Shown here one piece after another: positions 49,323 to 60,419 of a stretch of DNA of 64,000 bases. Every line of letters begins with the position of its first letter. Positions within the stretch are counted from its first letter, which is position 1. The DNA is from Hydractinia symbiolongicarpus. Lineage: Eukaryota > Cnidaria > Hydrozoa > Anthoathecata > Hydractiniidae. The notes below the pieces were generated by a model. The model saw nothing but the letters and a program-made list of their open reading frames with translations, was not told the origin of the DNA and made no database searches. The DNA is taken from the NCBI RefSeq assembly GCF_029227915.1, contig NC_079884.1, forward strand, positions 22,196,001-22,260,000, given 5' to 3'. The position numbers and the translations under genes were made by a program.

Positions 49323-51303
49323 ATAGTACGATTACGTTGTTATAGAAAGGAATTGATGTCGTTTACGAATCTATCGGTGGTGAGATTTTTGAAGCATGCC
49401 TTAACAGGTGAAGAATAATTTGTTTGTGATAATGTGTTTGCATATCTCTTTATCTGTGTGTGTTTGTGTCTGCCTGTCTATTTTTTTACCTGTCGCTCTA
49501 TTTCTGTCTTTCTATTCTTTTATCTGTCTGTCTGTTTCTCTGTGAATACGATACTGAAGACGAATTGTTGTGAAGTAGTATGCATTTGTTATTTTTGGTT
49601 GAATTTTGTTTCTTATCAAACATGACCTCTTTACCGTGAATATAACCTCGTTATCGTACGTTTTTAGGCTTGCCGTAAGTGGACGCATGATCGTTTTAGG
49701 ATATATTGGTAGTTACCATTCCCCTGCAGGAATTGATCGTAGCCATCGAAATGCAACCTTGATGACCAAGGTAAATTGGACTTATTCTGCAGCCTGTTTT
49801 TGAATAAATGATTTCCTTAAAATATGCAAGGGGAAAAGCGAAGGGAAAACGCAACTATGGACACATTTTTGCGTAAATTGTATGGTTTTTTAAACGGTCT
49901 TTTTCTATCTCTGTTATGTCACAGTAACTGAGCTCACAGTTTCAGTGTATAAGAGGGTGACGTCAGAAAGTGGAACCAGGGTGTAATCCATCGTTCTCAG
50001 TAGCCGTTAAACGGCTATTTCCCAATTGAAATTTATTCCAAATTTCCAATTTATTAGAGGAGCTAATCATATCCACTACAAAATATGGGACTTATAGCCC
50101 TTTTTATGCAAGTTGTGAAGGAATTAGATTTCAATAATACTTAAGACCACCTTAATGAAATTCCTCTTTGGAATTTAGCAGCCCTTATTTTACATTACTG
50201 GATTACAACCTGGGAATATACTGGATGCCACTAAAATAGTATTACATGAAAAAAAAACTTGTTTAACATGTCTTCTTAACTTCCCGTTTAGTTGTTGCTG
50301 AAATCAGCCAGCATTGGAGGATTCTTCTTAATGAATCATGGATCCGAATTTAAACCTCATCTAAGCAAACTAGTTCAACTTGCCGATTCAGGAAAGCTTC
50401 GTGTATTAACAGACAGTACAGACGAGCAGGGGAAACCTTTCATTGGATTGGAATCAGTCTTCGATGCTATTGATGTGAGTTATTGTTGTTCCCAATTTTT
50501 ACTCGCAGGCTAATAAAATCTCTTTTCAAACAAGTTATACATGCAACATAAAATTTTATACAAACTGGAATTTAAATATATATAATCAAAAAATAGTCCA
50601 AACCTCAAACCTTTAACCAAATAAGGAAAAATTGAGAAACCGTTTAGGCTCAAATTATCTAAATTAAGAAATTCCAGGCTTAACGATTACAGACTAGACT
50701 TCATATAATAAAACGTGCATGCATGGTTTCATGCGTTTCTTTGTTGGAAACAGCGTTATTAATATGCGTCCTGTGTTGTTCTGAGGTATACATCGGCGTT
50801 ATCTACCCTTTCTCCCTCACATGCCAAGGGGTGATCCGTAGCTGTGAAGAGCTGTGGGCTGTCTGTTGATACCAATAAAAAATTTTGTTGATCAGAATTT
50901 TTAAAACCACTGAAATTTAACCTGCCACTGGAACTTTTCCTGACCTGATTCTCTAATATATGCTTTTAAGCTTTCGTGACTATGCATTTTTTTATACCCG
51001 CATTAAATATTTGCTTAATTGGTAGTATAAAATTCTTAGAAGTCAGAAAAAACAAAATAGAAATAAAAAATTTGGTGTTACAAACTTTGCAGGGAAAAAA
51101 ATTCATCTCTGTAAGATCTCTGAATTCTCTGTGCTCCAAAAGTCTGAAAGTCGCGCCAAAGATATTTTTATTAAAAATTTTGCGGGCATTTCATTCACGT
51201 GAGTCAGTTAATTTAAATTCTTACATTGTAGCATTTATATTCGAGGAAGAGCAAGGGCAAGGTTATTGTGGAATTTCCTGAAAGCAAAGACAGCAAACTC
51301 TAA
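45382..51303 (+). CDS. PTGR3: Prostaglandin reductase 3 / ZADH2-type zinc-binding dehydrogenase, 12 exons, 350 aa
   Basis: Medium-chain dehydrogenase/reductase of the quinone-oxidoreductase type; the mammalian PTGR3 (ZADH2) reduces 15-keto-prostaglandins with NADPH. Exons: 45382-45509, 46280-46370, 46450-46548, 46853-46951, 47351-47390, 47473-47501, 48135-48209, 48529-48600, 49346-49407, 49668-49770, 50292-50474, 51232-51303; frames close exactly. Seen: RYAGINATDINVAAGRY (N-terminal catalytic fold), PFDVGLEGVGFVESVG, the dinucleotide motif AAAGGTGHIAVQLAK at residues about 153-167, GTSSSDEKGELL (the human enzyme has GTCSSDEKSAFL), GIDVVYESIGG and ASIGGFFLMNH. The protein ends in DSKL, a classic C-terminal peroxisomal targeting signal that the human enzyme also has. 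It is shorter at the N-terminus than human PTGR3 (377 aa). The ATG at 45382 is the first in a good context. The donor after exon 7 (gtgcga) is weak. Confidence 0.93.
45559..45950. mobile_element. Candidate hAT-like MITE in PTGR3 intron 1
   Basis: Ends CAGGGTTACAAC at the left and gtggCCCTG at the right (in reverse CAGGGCCACAGA), that is, CAGGGYYACA TIRs typical of hAT superfamily termini. The interior consists of repeated cctaaaattt-like stretches. An 8-bp target duplication is not clear (tgtgtcta vs caggtata). Non-coding. Confidence 0.45.
49287..49326 (+). repeat. (AAAT)n microsatellite upstream of PTGR3 exon 9
   Basis: About nine to ten AAAT units ending 20 bp before the acceptor of exon 49346-49407. 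Confidence 0.9.
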
Positions 51304-53671
51304 ATGCGCATGCGCAGATATTGAGATAAAAAGTTGGTAATGAAATTATTAATGGTCTACGTGTACTCCGTAATCGAAGGTTGCGAGAATAACATTTGTT
51401 TTAGAAATACTATGTCATTTGATTTTTTCCTTTTTGTATGAGAATCTAATCCCTATTCCCTATTTTTTGTTTTGTTTTCTTATCTTCCTGACAGCCCTTC
51501 GATTGTTTTGTTGAGAAAGTCTCTTTTATGAATTCTGTACAACAAGGCTGTCAACATGAAAGAATTTGTAAGTCGAGTTATCACTTTAATAAGTTTCGTT
51601 TTGTTTGAACATATGACAACTCCAAACAGTAATCTAATAATTCCCAACTATTCAAAATAAAATTGTAATATATGTAAATTCCCGATTCCGATAATGAAAT
51701 AGATATCGAAACGTTTGTAATAGAAAACATTTTTTTATATTGATATTTTATCACTATAACTTATAACAATATATTCTCCCTTGCTTAAAATACTGCCGCG
51801 GGGGGGTGAAAAATGATTTTTTTATGATTTCACGTGTAAAAAGCGCATGATTATGTGCCTACACAATATTATTTAATTCAAAATATTATTTTGCGAAAAT
51901 TGTATTAAAAATATAATTTTCCGGAAAATACTGTTCCATTATCATTGTTTTCAGATATTATTGATCTGTTCCTGACTAGAACAGCCTCTAGGGTTTGTAA
52001 GTTTTTTTTAATTAGATCGGAACTCTGGTGAAGATGAGGTTGCGCCGTGTTTACCAAGGCTTCCAATATTCTTCCAGCAGGAATTTTCAAGTTATAGAAC
52101 TATATAAAACAGTTTTTTTCTATTTTTTTTTTTTATCAAGACCTCTTCATTATCAACTGCAATACATTCACTTTACGCTGGATATGATTTAACGATGCAA
52201 AAACAGGAAACGGCGCGTTTTCCGACGAAATGGATCTTTGCCTAGTTTTGTTTGTTTTGACTTTACGTCAAAAAATTTGCTGCGACAAAAAGTAGAGCAA
52301 TATTTCTCTGCAATCGTCAGTGTTTATTTTTGAGGAAATATTCGAAATTTTTTATTCAAATTTGCTGCATATTCTCTTGTTTTTCATGGAAGTCAAAATG
52401 GTGTTCTGCAGCTGCCTAATTATGTTTTGCGTGGATTAAATTTTGAAATATGAATCTATTGATTGTGAAATTTAATTAAAAAAATCAACGTCGAAGACTC
52501 TTTCTCTCTTTTAGTAAATTTCTTGACTTTCTTAGATATGACATTTTCTCGCTTAAAGTCTCAAAAAATCACAAGATAAAAATATTTGAAGAGTATATAC
52601 CATATTTTATTTTGTACCGTGCGATAAATACAAGACAAATGTTGGGAATAGTTTTCTCGAATTTGTGGTTCCAAATACGCTTTTCTTAAAAATCAGCTGG
52701 AAATGTAGCCAGGAGACACAGCAGAATCACCCTAAGGGAAGAAATTATTTGCGGAAGAAATGTGTGCGGGATTTATTTTTGCGGATGAATGACCCAAAAA
52801 TGGCATATTTTGCGGAATAAATTTTTGCAAATAGCGACCTCAAAGAGATATTGCGGAAGAAATTTTTGTAGATGCAAGAAATTTGGTAAATCGAAAGTCG
52901 GGAAAAGCCGAATTTAGTAACTAAGTGTATGAAAAACATCCGATTTATGGAATATCATCTCTCTATTGTTCATCAAAATATTCAAAAAAGAATACTAAGC
53001 TGTAACAAATGTAAGATCAAATATCGTCACTGAAAATAATATTTCTACATGTATGGTCAAGCTAAAGAAAAGTCTAAAGAAAGAGCGTCTCTTGGTTTCA
53101 TTTTATCACAATCAGAGAAGAATTACAACAAATCAATATTTCAAATTATAATACTCCTGCATGCTTTTTATTCGGAGAACATTAACTCACTCAACTAATT
53201 AAATCAACATGTTGAACAAATGTGTTCAAAACGTAAACGCCTTTTTGCAATTTGCAACTTCCAGAGAAAAATTTTTATTATAAAATTTATTTAAAAAAAA
53301 CTCGAATGATGTCGAAGAATTATAAATATATACGAAAAACTGCTAGGTAATATAGTCCAGAAGACTTTCTTACCCTGAGATCGCCATTTTAACTTTTTTA
53401 ACAAGCCGGTAGACGACAAAATTTCATTAGGGACCTCATGATGAAACAAGGACACGGGGCCACCTACGACGAAATTCAATGCGCATGTAGAGATCAGGAC
53501 AGGCTAAACTCTTTTTTTAACGGTTTGTTGTCAGTTTCACAATTTTTCCGATTATTAATAGTAGCCATATTTGTTTTATTTTATTTTACATTGAAACGTT
53601 GTTGAAGAAAACCCCCGTTTTTGTTTACTAAAGTCCCTATTTCTGGTTCCAGGACGAAAACAGAAACGACT

Positions 53672-53698
53672 AACCGATACACGAGGAGTGTATCGGTT
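53672..53698. repeat. Perfect 11-bp hairpin
   Basis: AACCGATACAC (53672-53682), loop gagga, GTGTATCGGTT (53688-53698). Flanks act/agt extend the stem past a bulge. Not close to a gene end. Confidence 0.8.
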
Positions 53699-54904
53699 TA
53701 GTAAACGAACGTAAAAAATTAATTTTCGAAAAATTAACAAAAAAAACAAAAATTAATTCCCTTAAGGTACTTAGTACCTATGACGAGTTCGCATAATCTG
53801 TCCATGTATTAAGGACCGCTACTAGAGTATTTCCGACCGTCTTCTTTCATATCAAAATGAAAAAAATTCCTAGGAACGAGGGTGGGTATTGCTGTACATC
53901 GTTGCCAGATTCCAGCAGACGTGCATTAAGTCACTCAATAAAAAAACCCTGCTCGTTTATTCAATAACAGATATTAAAATAAATTTAATGTCATTAAACA
54001 CAACCTACGCTCTCCGAAAAACGTTTACATTTGATGTGAAAGTTTCAATAAATCCTACCCAATGTTTTTGCAAATGTCATACAATTTCAACAAAACAGCT
54101 AGTTTTAAAAATAACTTTCAAATTAAAAAAAATAATTTTTTTGTTTGTAAATTTTGTTTCACTCTTTCAAATTTAAAATTAGCAATTCTAGATGCCCAGA
54201 ACACGCATTGAAATCAACAACAAAATTGTTTATGATACCAATACCATTACAGTATGTCAACTGTAAGAACGGCTAGAAATTTGTTTGGGTACTCACATAT
54301 CAAGGTACTCTTTTCTCTCATTATCTTTTCACAAAAATGTTGCTATTGGAAATTATATTCACATAATTTGTGGTTAAGACACTATTTGCTGTTGTTATGT
54401 AGTAAAAACGAAGAAACTCGGTGCAACGGACGGGTTTTAAAGGGATGAAGGCAACAATATTATTATTCCATTTTTTTTTAAAACTGATTAAAAAAGTACA
54501 AATAACTTTATTTCGAAATACAGGGGGCTACAAAATAATGCTGAATTCAATAAATACTTGCTCGAACGAGTCGCTCCTACGTATAAATCAGCAGCAAAAA
54601 AAGTGATTACTGTGCAAAATAATTTAATCCGTCAAAAAAATCAAAATCATTGTCATCGGTAATTCTTTTAAAACGTCAATTCCTTTGTTTATTTTACTCA
54701 TTAAAGAAAATAAAAAGTTAATAACGTTTAACGTCATTCGCGCATTTACGTCATACAAAGCACACAATATGCACATGAATATTTTGAAAATTGATCTGTT
54801 TGCAAGGACAAAAAAAAATATGGTGCAAATACGTTAACGGCACTCATTCATAAATAAAATGTTTTTATGACAACTAATTGCTTCTAAAGTAATAATATAT
54901 AGTA

Positions 54905-54930
54905 TATACTATACTAGATAGTATAGTATA
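54905..54930. repeat. AT-rich 11-bp hairpin
   Basis: tatactatact (54905-54915), 4-nt loop, agtatagtata (54920-54930). Probably simple-sequence in origin. Confidence 0.6.
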
Positions 54931-55223
54931 GAATAAAAATAAATAATTTGCTAAATATAGATACAGTTCTTTTATTTTTTAGGAGCATATGATATAATGT
55001 ACATTTATATGATAAAAAACAATTTTTAAAAAAATAATAATACTTTGAAAATACTGTGCATAGTAAGCATCGGTTCTAAAAACTTTTTAAAAAAAACACA
55101 AACATCCTCCTCTATTGCCACGCAATCATTGTCCAAATCTGATAAATCAACTATGAACCAAAGGAGTTTTTTTCATGGTTATCAGGGTTTAAGTTAAAGT
55201 AACACTTTAACAAAACATCTAAT

Positions 55224-58200
55224 TTAGTTCAGCATAAAATCAATTATATTTCTAATAATTTCTTTATCAGTTTGCAGCTGACAATTTTCCACCAGAGAAA
55301 ACGGGCTGTTCATTGAGCCATTCTCATGTGTATGCAGAGAGAGAAATGAATGTAACTTCTTGTAGCGGTGCATTAAATCGAATTTCAACGCGATTTGAAG
55401 CTTTCGGACACAAATCGGGCACAGCAGTAATGGCTGCACATCTACATTCAAAATAGATGCAGTGGCATTCAAAGTACATGTGTAATATTGACAGTGTCTC
55501 ATCCCCAAAACATGACAAATTTCATGAGATATGACCTAGAATAAATAAATAAGAACCATACGTGAGAAACCATGTAACAGTTTATAACATTTACACTTTA
55601 CACAAAACATTGAACTATCACTTGACTTGTTAAAGTCAGTCTATGTCAAAAAAAAATTCTGATCAATCTACTTTTTGTATTGCGCCACACATATTTTTCA
55701 AGGACAATGAAAAAAGCAAAAATTACCCGAAAAAGTCTTCTTAACAACCGGCAGTCAATTTGAAATTCACAACCAGGTGGTAATGCAGACCTAATAAGGT
55801 TATCATGCTCAGGTTCCCTACCAACTGATGCAGTAGACTGACATGGCTGTAGATCTTGACAGGTATCCCATTCAAGGTTATCTTCACTATCGCAGTCACT
55901 TAGAGTGGTTGAATTTTGATGCCTCACTTTATTGTTTACATCTACCATAGAAATGTCTGATACAATACTTATAACTGACTTTTCATCTGTTGGAAAGTAA
56001 ATATCTGCCTGACCTTGCAAGCTTGATTCTGAAAGTGAAGACAATGAATGGCTGGGTGAGCGCTTTTCTAAGAATGAATAAACCTTATCGGACAACTTCT
56101 GAAGTTTGGGACCTGTTGGTGAATTCTGTCTGGCTATAGGACTGGACAAAGTGCGAGGCTTCACAACAGATGACATGCAGTTGTGTTCGTCAAAGTCATC
56201 TGTGCGATACTTCGCTTCTTCCTTTTCATTGGATGTGATGTAAACATATGACGAAGAAGTTAATCCTTCTTCTTGCCTGTCATATTTATTTAGACTATCT
56301 GCAATTTCAATAGATGGTTCAATTACAAAATCATTCTCCCATTCTTTCATTTTTGCCTCTTTTTCTTTGAATTTATAGTAATGTCCGAAGCTAAATGCCA
56401 CTGTCCCATTATTAAAAGAAGCCTCTGCCAATATGTGATTTAAATCTTTATCAGGATAAAAATCAAACCAGCTTATGCCACAAACACAAAATGCATCTTT
56501 TGGACGAATATTTTTAAGAAATACATTGATATCTAAAAAGAAATATAATAATAAGGCAAAATAAAAAGGTGAAATTAACTTTAAAAATTCCAACAACTTA
56601 TGACTTTGTTGTTACCTGGTTTAAATCATATACCTTGAAAATCATACTGCTTAAATTCGTGCATAGTATAGACAACCCATTTATGAATAATTACATTTTT
56701 AAGATGGATTTGTTACTTTTTTATTGCAACTTTCAAAAAAGGAAATATTTTTCAGTATTCTTTTTGACAGTAAAACATGTTGTGGTATGTTTGTTTTGAC
56801 AAGGAAACAAAGACAACACAAGGAGCTATATACTTGGTAAAAAAAGCTATGTTACTTGCTCTCCCTCCATTTGTAAATTTTAGTTAGTTATTACCTTGTA
56901 TACTATCTATATATGAAAAATAAATACTACTACTACTACTATTTAGGAAGGTAATTAATACTTATAGATGCGTAGTTTAAAGAACAACTTTTGAGTATCA
57001 TATAAAACCTGCAACACAGATAGATAGATAGATAGATAGATATTTTATTTATCAATAGCAGTTATATATATACAATTAAAATTAAAAGAAAATAAATATA
57101 AAGAAAAAGAAAATAAATATCATAATTAGTCAGGGTAACAAAATTAAAATATATAATGCTATTGAAGGGAGACCATACCTAATAGCATAAAGCTAAGGCA
57201 AAGGGTATGGCCACCCTTGGACAATTACAGTAAACGATACGAGACGCACAAAACAACACACACATAAAAGTGGGTCAAATGATAAACAACCATGCGGGAA
57301 ACAAATGGCCAAGTCTGACAATTCAGGAAGGATTAGTAAGAGGAAACAAAGTACTTTTTCAGATCACTTCTAAGATTAAAATAATCAAGGGAGACAAATT
57401 TTCTAGTCATTAAAGACTGCAATTTATTCCAGGAATTAATGGCATTAAATCTAATTGAGTTTTTACCAAAAGAAATAGTATTAAAGGTAGGGAGATTGAT
57501 CAAACCAATTTTCTCTGCCCGAGTGCCTTGAGCATGGGTGAAGTCAACCGCAAATGTATTAAGGATAGAAGCAGGCAATTTTTCATGAAATAGTTTATGT
57601 AAAAATAGAATATTGTGACATTTGACAATATCAGAGAATTTGAGGAGCTCAAGATTACCATACAGGTGACTGGATGATGCTCTTCGAGATTCAAAAGACA
57701 TGAGTCTAATAGCAAAATTTTGCAAAACAGTAATACGATTAACATCAAGACTGTTTGGCTGACCCCAAATTTGATTACAATATTGCAAGTGTGAATGAAA
57801 AATGGCATAGTAAACTAGAATAAGAACATTTAAAGGCACAAAGTGACGAAGTTTAGCTAAAGATACAGTGAGTAGGTGCATAATTTTTTCTGTACGTATT
57901 CTAAAGTTTAACCAGGAGGGACATTCAAGCCCTTGAAAACAATTATATTTACCTGGCAAGAATAACTGTTTTTGCTTTGATTTTTGATGAAAGCGAGTTT
58001 GACATTTAATTTCTCTGTGATCGATCTTTTCATCCATGAACACAATACACATACCAGGAAAAAAAGCTTCTGTAAATATCTTTAAACATTCTTTCAGATG
58101 TAAAATTAAATTATTCTCAAAAAAATAGTCAGGAAAAGGTCCAATTAGACATATATAAATTTTATGTTTCCTACTTCTAGCAAATTTTGTGAATGAAGTA

Positions 58201-58388
58201 TATTTATTGCGAGTAAAATAACTTTCCCATTCAGAAACGCTTTGCCTGCTTTCTGCATTGACATGTGAACCATTTGCATTATTATGAGGTGCTACAGGTT
58301 GAGGAGCATACGTCGGAAACAAATTGTTTATTTTAAGATCATAAAACTTCTTTTCTGCAGCTTGGAGATTCTTTAACTTTTTATCCAT
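55224..58388 (-). CDS. AMZ2: Archaemetzincin-family zinc metalloprotease, 3 coding exons, 517 aa
   Basis: Archaemetzincins are zinc-dependent aminopeptidase-like metalloproteases of the metzincin clan. Coding exons in transcript order: 57953-58388, 55727-56532, 55224-55535; the first junction is phase 1 (G|AT gives Asp) and the second phase 0. Exon 1 carries the N-terminal domain (SEWESYFTRNKYTSF, KHKIYICLIGPF, CLKIFTEAFFPGM). Exon 2 starts with INVFLKNIRPKDAFCVCGIS and WFDFYPD, matching KKPEDAFCVVGITMIDLYP of AMZ2. The catalytic motif HEICHVLGMRH is at residues 418-428, followed by C-x4-C and CPIC at 453-456, the two cysteine pairs diagnostic of archaemetzincins. The residue usually Met in C-x-M is Leu here. 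A Ser/acidic-rich segment (residues about 205-400) makes the protein longer than AMZ2 (about 360) and near AMZ1 (about 500); AMZ1 and AMZ2 cannot be separated by eye. A splice-acceptor-like tttttag directly before the ATG suggests a 5' UTR intron. Confidence 0.9.
56815..56942 (+). mobile_element. Probable 3' end of a non-LTR element or SINE with (TAC)n tail
   Basis: Ends ttgtatactatctatatatg - aaaaataaatactactact, that is, an A-rich stretch followed by a trinucleotide tail, as in CR1/L2-like 3' ends. It lies in archaemetzincin intron 1, opposite to the host gene. Family not identified. Confidence 0.4.
57020..57950 (-). mobile_element. 5'-truncated non-LTR retrotransposon (CR1/L2/Rex-like reverse transcriptase C-terminus)
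   Basis: The minus-strand frame from the archaemetzincin donor to a stop at 57333 encodes the C-terminal part of a LINE reverse transcriptase: LAKLRHFVPLNVLILVYYAI, FHSHLQYCNQIWGQP, then VLQNFAIRLMSF, and conserved downstream text to the end. This is the usual ORF2 C-terminus of CR1/L2/jockey-like elements. About 300 bp of 3' UTR follows, with a terminal (ATCT)n tail (57020-57042 on the plus strand as tagatagat units). The catalytic FADD part is missing, so the copy is dead on arrival. It is inserted in the same orientation as the host gene, in its first intron. Confidence 0.8.
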
Positions 58389-58464
58389 TTTTATCACTAA
58401 AAATAAAAGTCATATATAAAGCTAGCTTGGTATACAGCTAGTTTGTTAGTTACACAAAATATCT

Positions 58465-58554
58465 AGCAAGGAAAAGCTTGTACGACATAACAAATAATAA
58501 TAAATCAACTAGGATTTATTATTATTTGTTATGTCGTACAAGCTTTTCCTTGCT
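58465..58554. repeat. Perfect 42-bp palindrome with 6-nt loop upstream of the archaemetzincin start
   Basis: Left arm 58465-58506 starts agcaaggaaaagcttgtacg; the right arm 58513-58554 is its exact reverse complement; the loop is aactag. The arms contain the sense and antisense of gtacgacataac. It is 77 bp upstream of the archaemetzincin ATG, in the presumed promoter or 5' UTR intron. Confidence 0.95.
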
Positions 58555-60331
58555 TATCCTTAAATCCACAATTAAAAAATGGTGCTGCTTCGCTATCTAC
58601 ATAAAAACATATAACGACTTATGTCCTATGGTTTCCAGAAAATATATTTTTATGGTTTGGCAAATGTAGCTACAATAATAGAATAATGCATGACTATGAG
58701 CACTCCAGTCTGTTCTGTCAACAGCGTATCGAAAATGAAAACCGAAACCAAAATAGGAGGGGTAGGAGTAGCTTGCGGAGCGCAGCCCAATTGTCCTCAT
58801 AAAGGCTCAGGACCAGGAAAAGGAGCTATGACACCCGGAGAAGTTAAATAGCACGGACACACGGGCTTGCGAAAAGCTTGCATTTATTTACGACTTTATA
58901 GCTGCGATGTTGCACACGAAGCTTAGGGAAACTACTTTTTGTCAGCTAATTAGGTGCCACTTTTTGAGAAATGTCCGTTAATTAGAGAGTCGACTGTATT
59001 GGAAGTTGTTGAAAGAAATGCTAAAAATTCCGTTGTAATTCTTTAGGTAGAGTTAGTTACGATCAGTTTAAACTGACATTATAAAAAGGATAAAAAATTG
59101 GTAATTTTTTTGCATATGTTTAAACAAGCCACATTTTTTAAAAGGTGGTTGTGTTCATCTTTATCAATTTAAACCGGCGAAAGTGGCCGTTATTCTTACT
59201 CGTCACGCCGGAAATAAGCATAAGCGTAGATGAGCCCTGGGGACAAGGTGGACAAGTACATCAGACTTGAGAGAAAAAAGAACAATTTCTTTAATTGAGA
59301 GCTAAATTTTCATCGTGTAACATCTGCAACATCGCCGAAATATTTACCAATACCCTATTTTATTAAGAACCAGGAAATTTAGCTTCTAACATCGATCCAG
59401 GCCCTGGGATCGAGGTTGTTTAGTTTCAACCCGAAGTGTTTTTTTATCACATGTGCAGTTTTAAACTGAATATACTTTTGTTTTTAATATCACAACAACT
59501 GAATCTGCGAAATATTTTGCCGTTAAAAGTTATTTGTTAGTGTTCTTTTAGTAAAAAGGAAACTCAGTAAGTATTTTAAAAATATTACCACTTATCTGGT
59601 TCAGTCATCGTCATTGAATAATATAAATATTAACATGTCATGAACAAGCGAGTTTATTCTAGGCTACGTTTCGACAGCTACAGCTGTCATCGACGGACAA
59701 TCATCGGAACCATCTTTGGCTATTTATTATTTGAAAAGATAATTAGAGGATCGAAATTAACCAATCAGATCACAGCAATTAAAGTAATTAACTTTTTCAC
59801 GGACCCAGAAGGAAGAAATAAATTGATTAAAATCTTTCCTTTTTCTAAAAGTTCGCTTTATGTTACGTTTCTTTTTCTAAAAGTTCGCTTTTTTGTTACG
59901 TTTGTCCCGAACCATTTTTTGCACTTTTTTCCTAAATGTTCGCTTTCCGAAGTACGGGTAACCATTTCTGGAAGTTGATAGGAAATACTATTGATATGAG
60001 TATTTCTGTCTATACTATTTATGGTTTATTTTACTTTTCTTGCTGTCCAACCAAACTCTCGGCCATAAAGGCCAGACTCCTCTTCTGGTAATGTCTAAAG
60101 TATTCTCTTTTCCCTTTCAGAAAATAATGAATTCAAGTTCAAAAATTTATTTTAAATTTTTTTGTTTTTTAATACGTGTTGTTGACATATCAGAACATAA
60201 AAAATTTTCGCTACTTATAAATCAACTTCCACCGACTAATCATATAAAAACGTTTCCGCCCTTAAAGTAGCTCTACTGGTTGAGATGTTGCATGTGGTAG
60301 TTTTACCAAGCCATTTAGGGTTAAAAATGTT

Positions 60332-60419
60332 TGTGGCAGTCATTCTCGACCACAGAGCTCTTTGAGATAGAGTTTATCTCAAAGAGCTCTGACGACGAGA
60401 CGAGAATGTGTGGCAGTCA
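60332..60419. repeat. Hairpin insertion flanked by an 11-bp direct repeat
   Basis: Perfect stem cagagctctttgagata (60353-60369), loop gagtt, inverse arm 60375-60391; outer arms cattctcg and cgagaatg also pair. The hairpin is bracketed by direct repeats TGTGGCAGTCA at 60332-60342 and 60409-60419, which look like a target-site duplication. Confidence 0.75.

Larger units (their letters stand above)
51304..55223. other. Intergenic region between convergent PTGR3 and archaemetzincin genes
   Basis: 3.9 kb without a supported gene. A possible PTGR3 poly(A) signal AATAAA is near 51657. It holds an 11-bp perfect hairpin (53672-53698), an AT-rich hairpin (54905-54930) and a stretch of gcggaagaaat/gcggaataaat-like units (about 52740-52900) that resembles the gcgaatttcgcgaa-type dispersed sequence also seen near 18480-18600 and 48710-48840. 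Confidence 0.5.

Noticed and set aside
58388-58397. Archaemetzincin start three codons upstream, at 58397
   Set aside because: The codon there is GTG; the first ATG in frame is at 58388, right after an acceptor-like tttttag.
59640-59978. 112-codon plus-strand frame
   Set aside because: It begins in a small stem-containing repeat, runs through a duplicated ttttctaaaagttcgc segment, and resembles no family I know.
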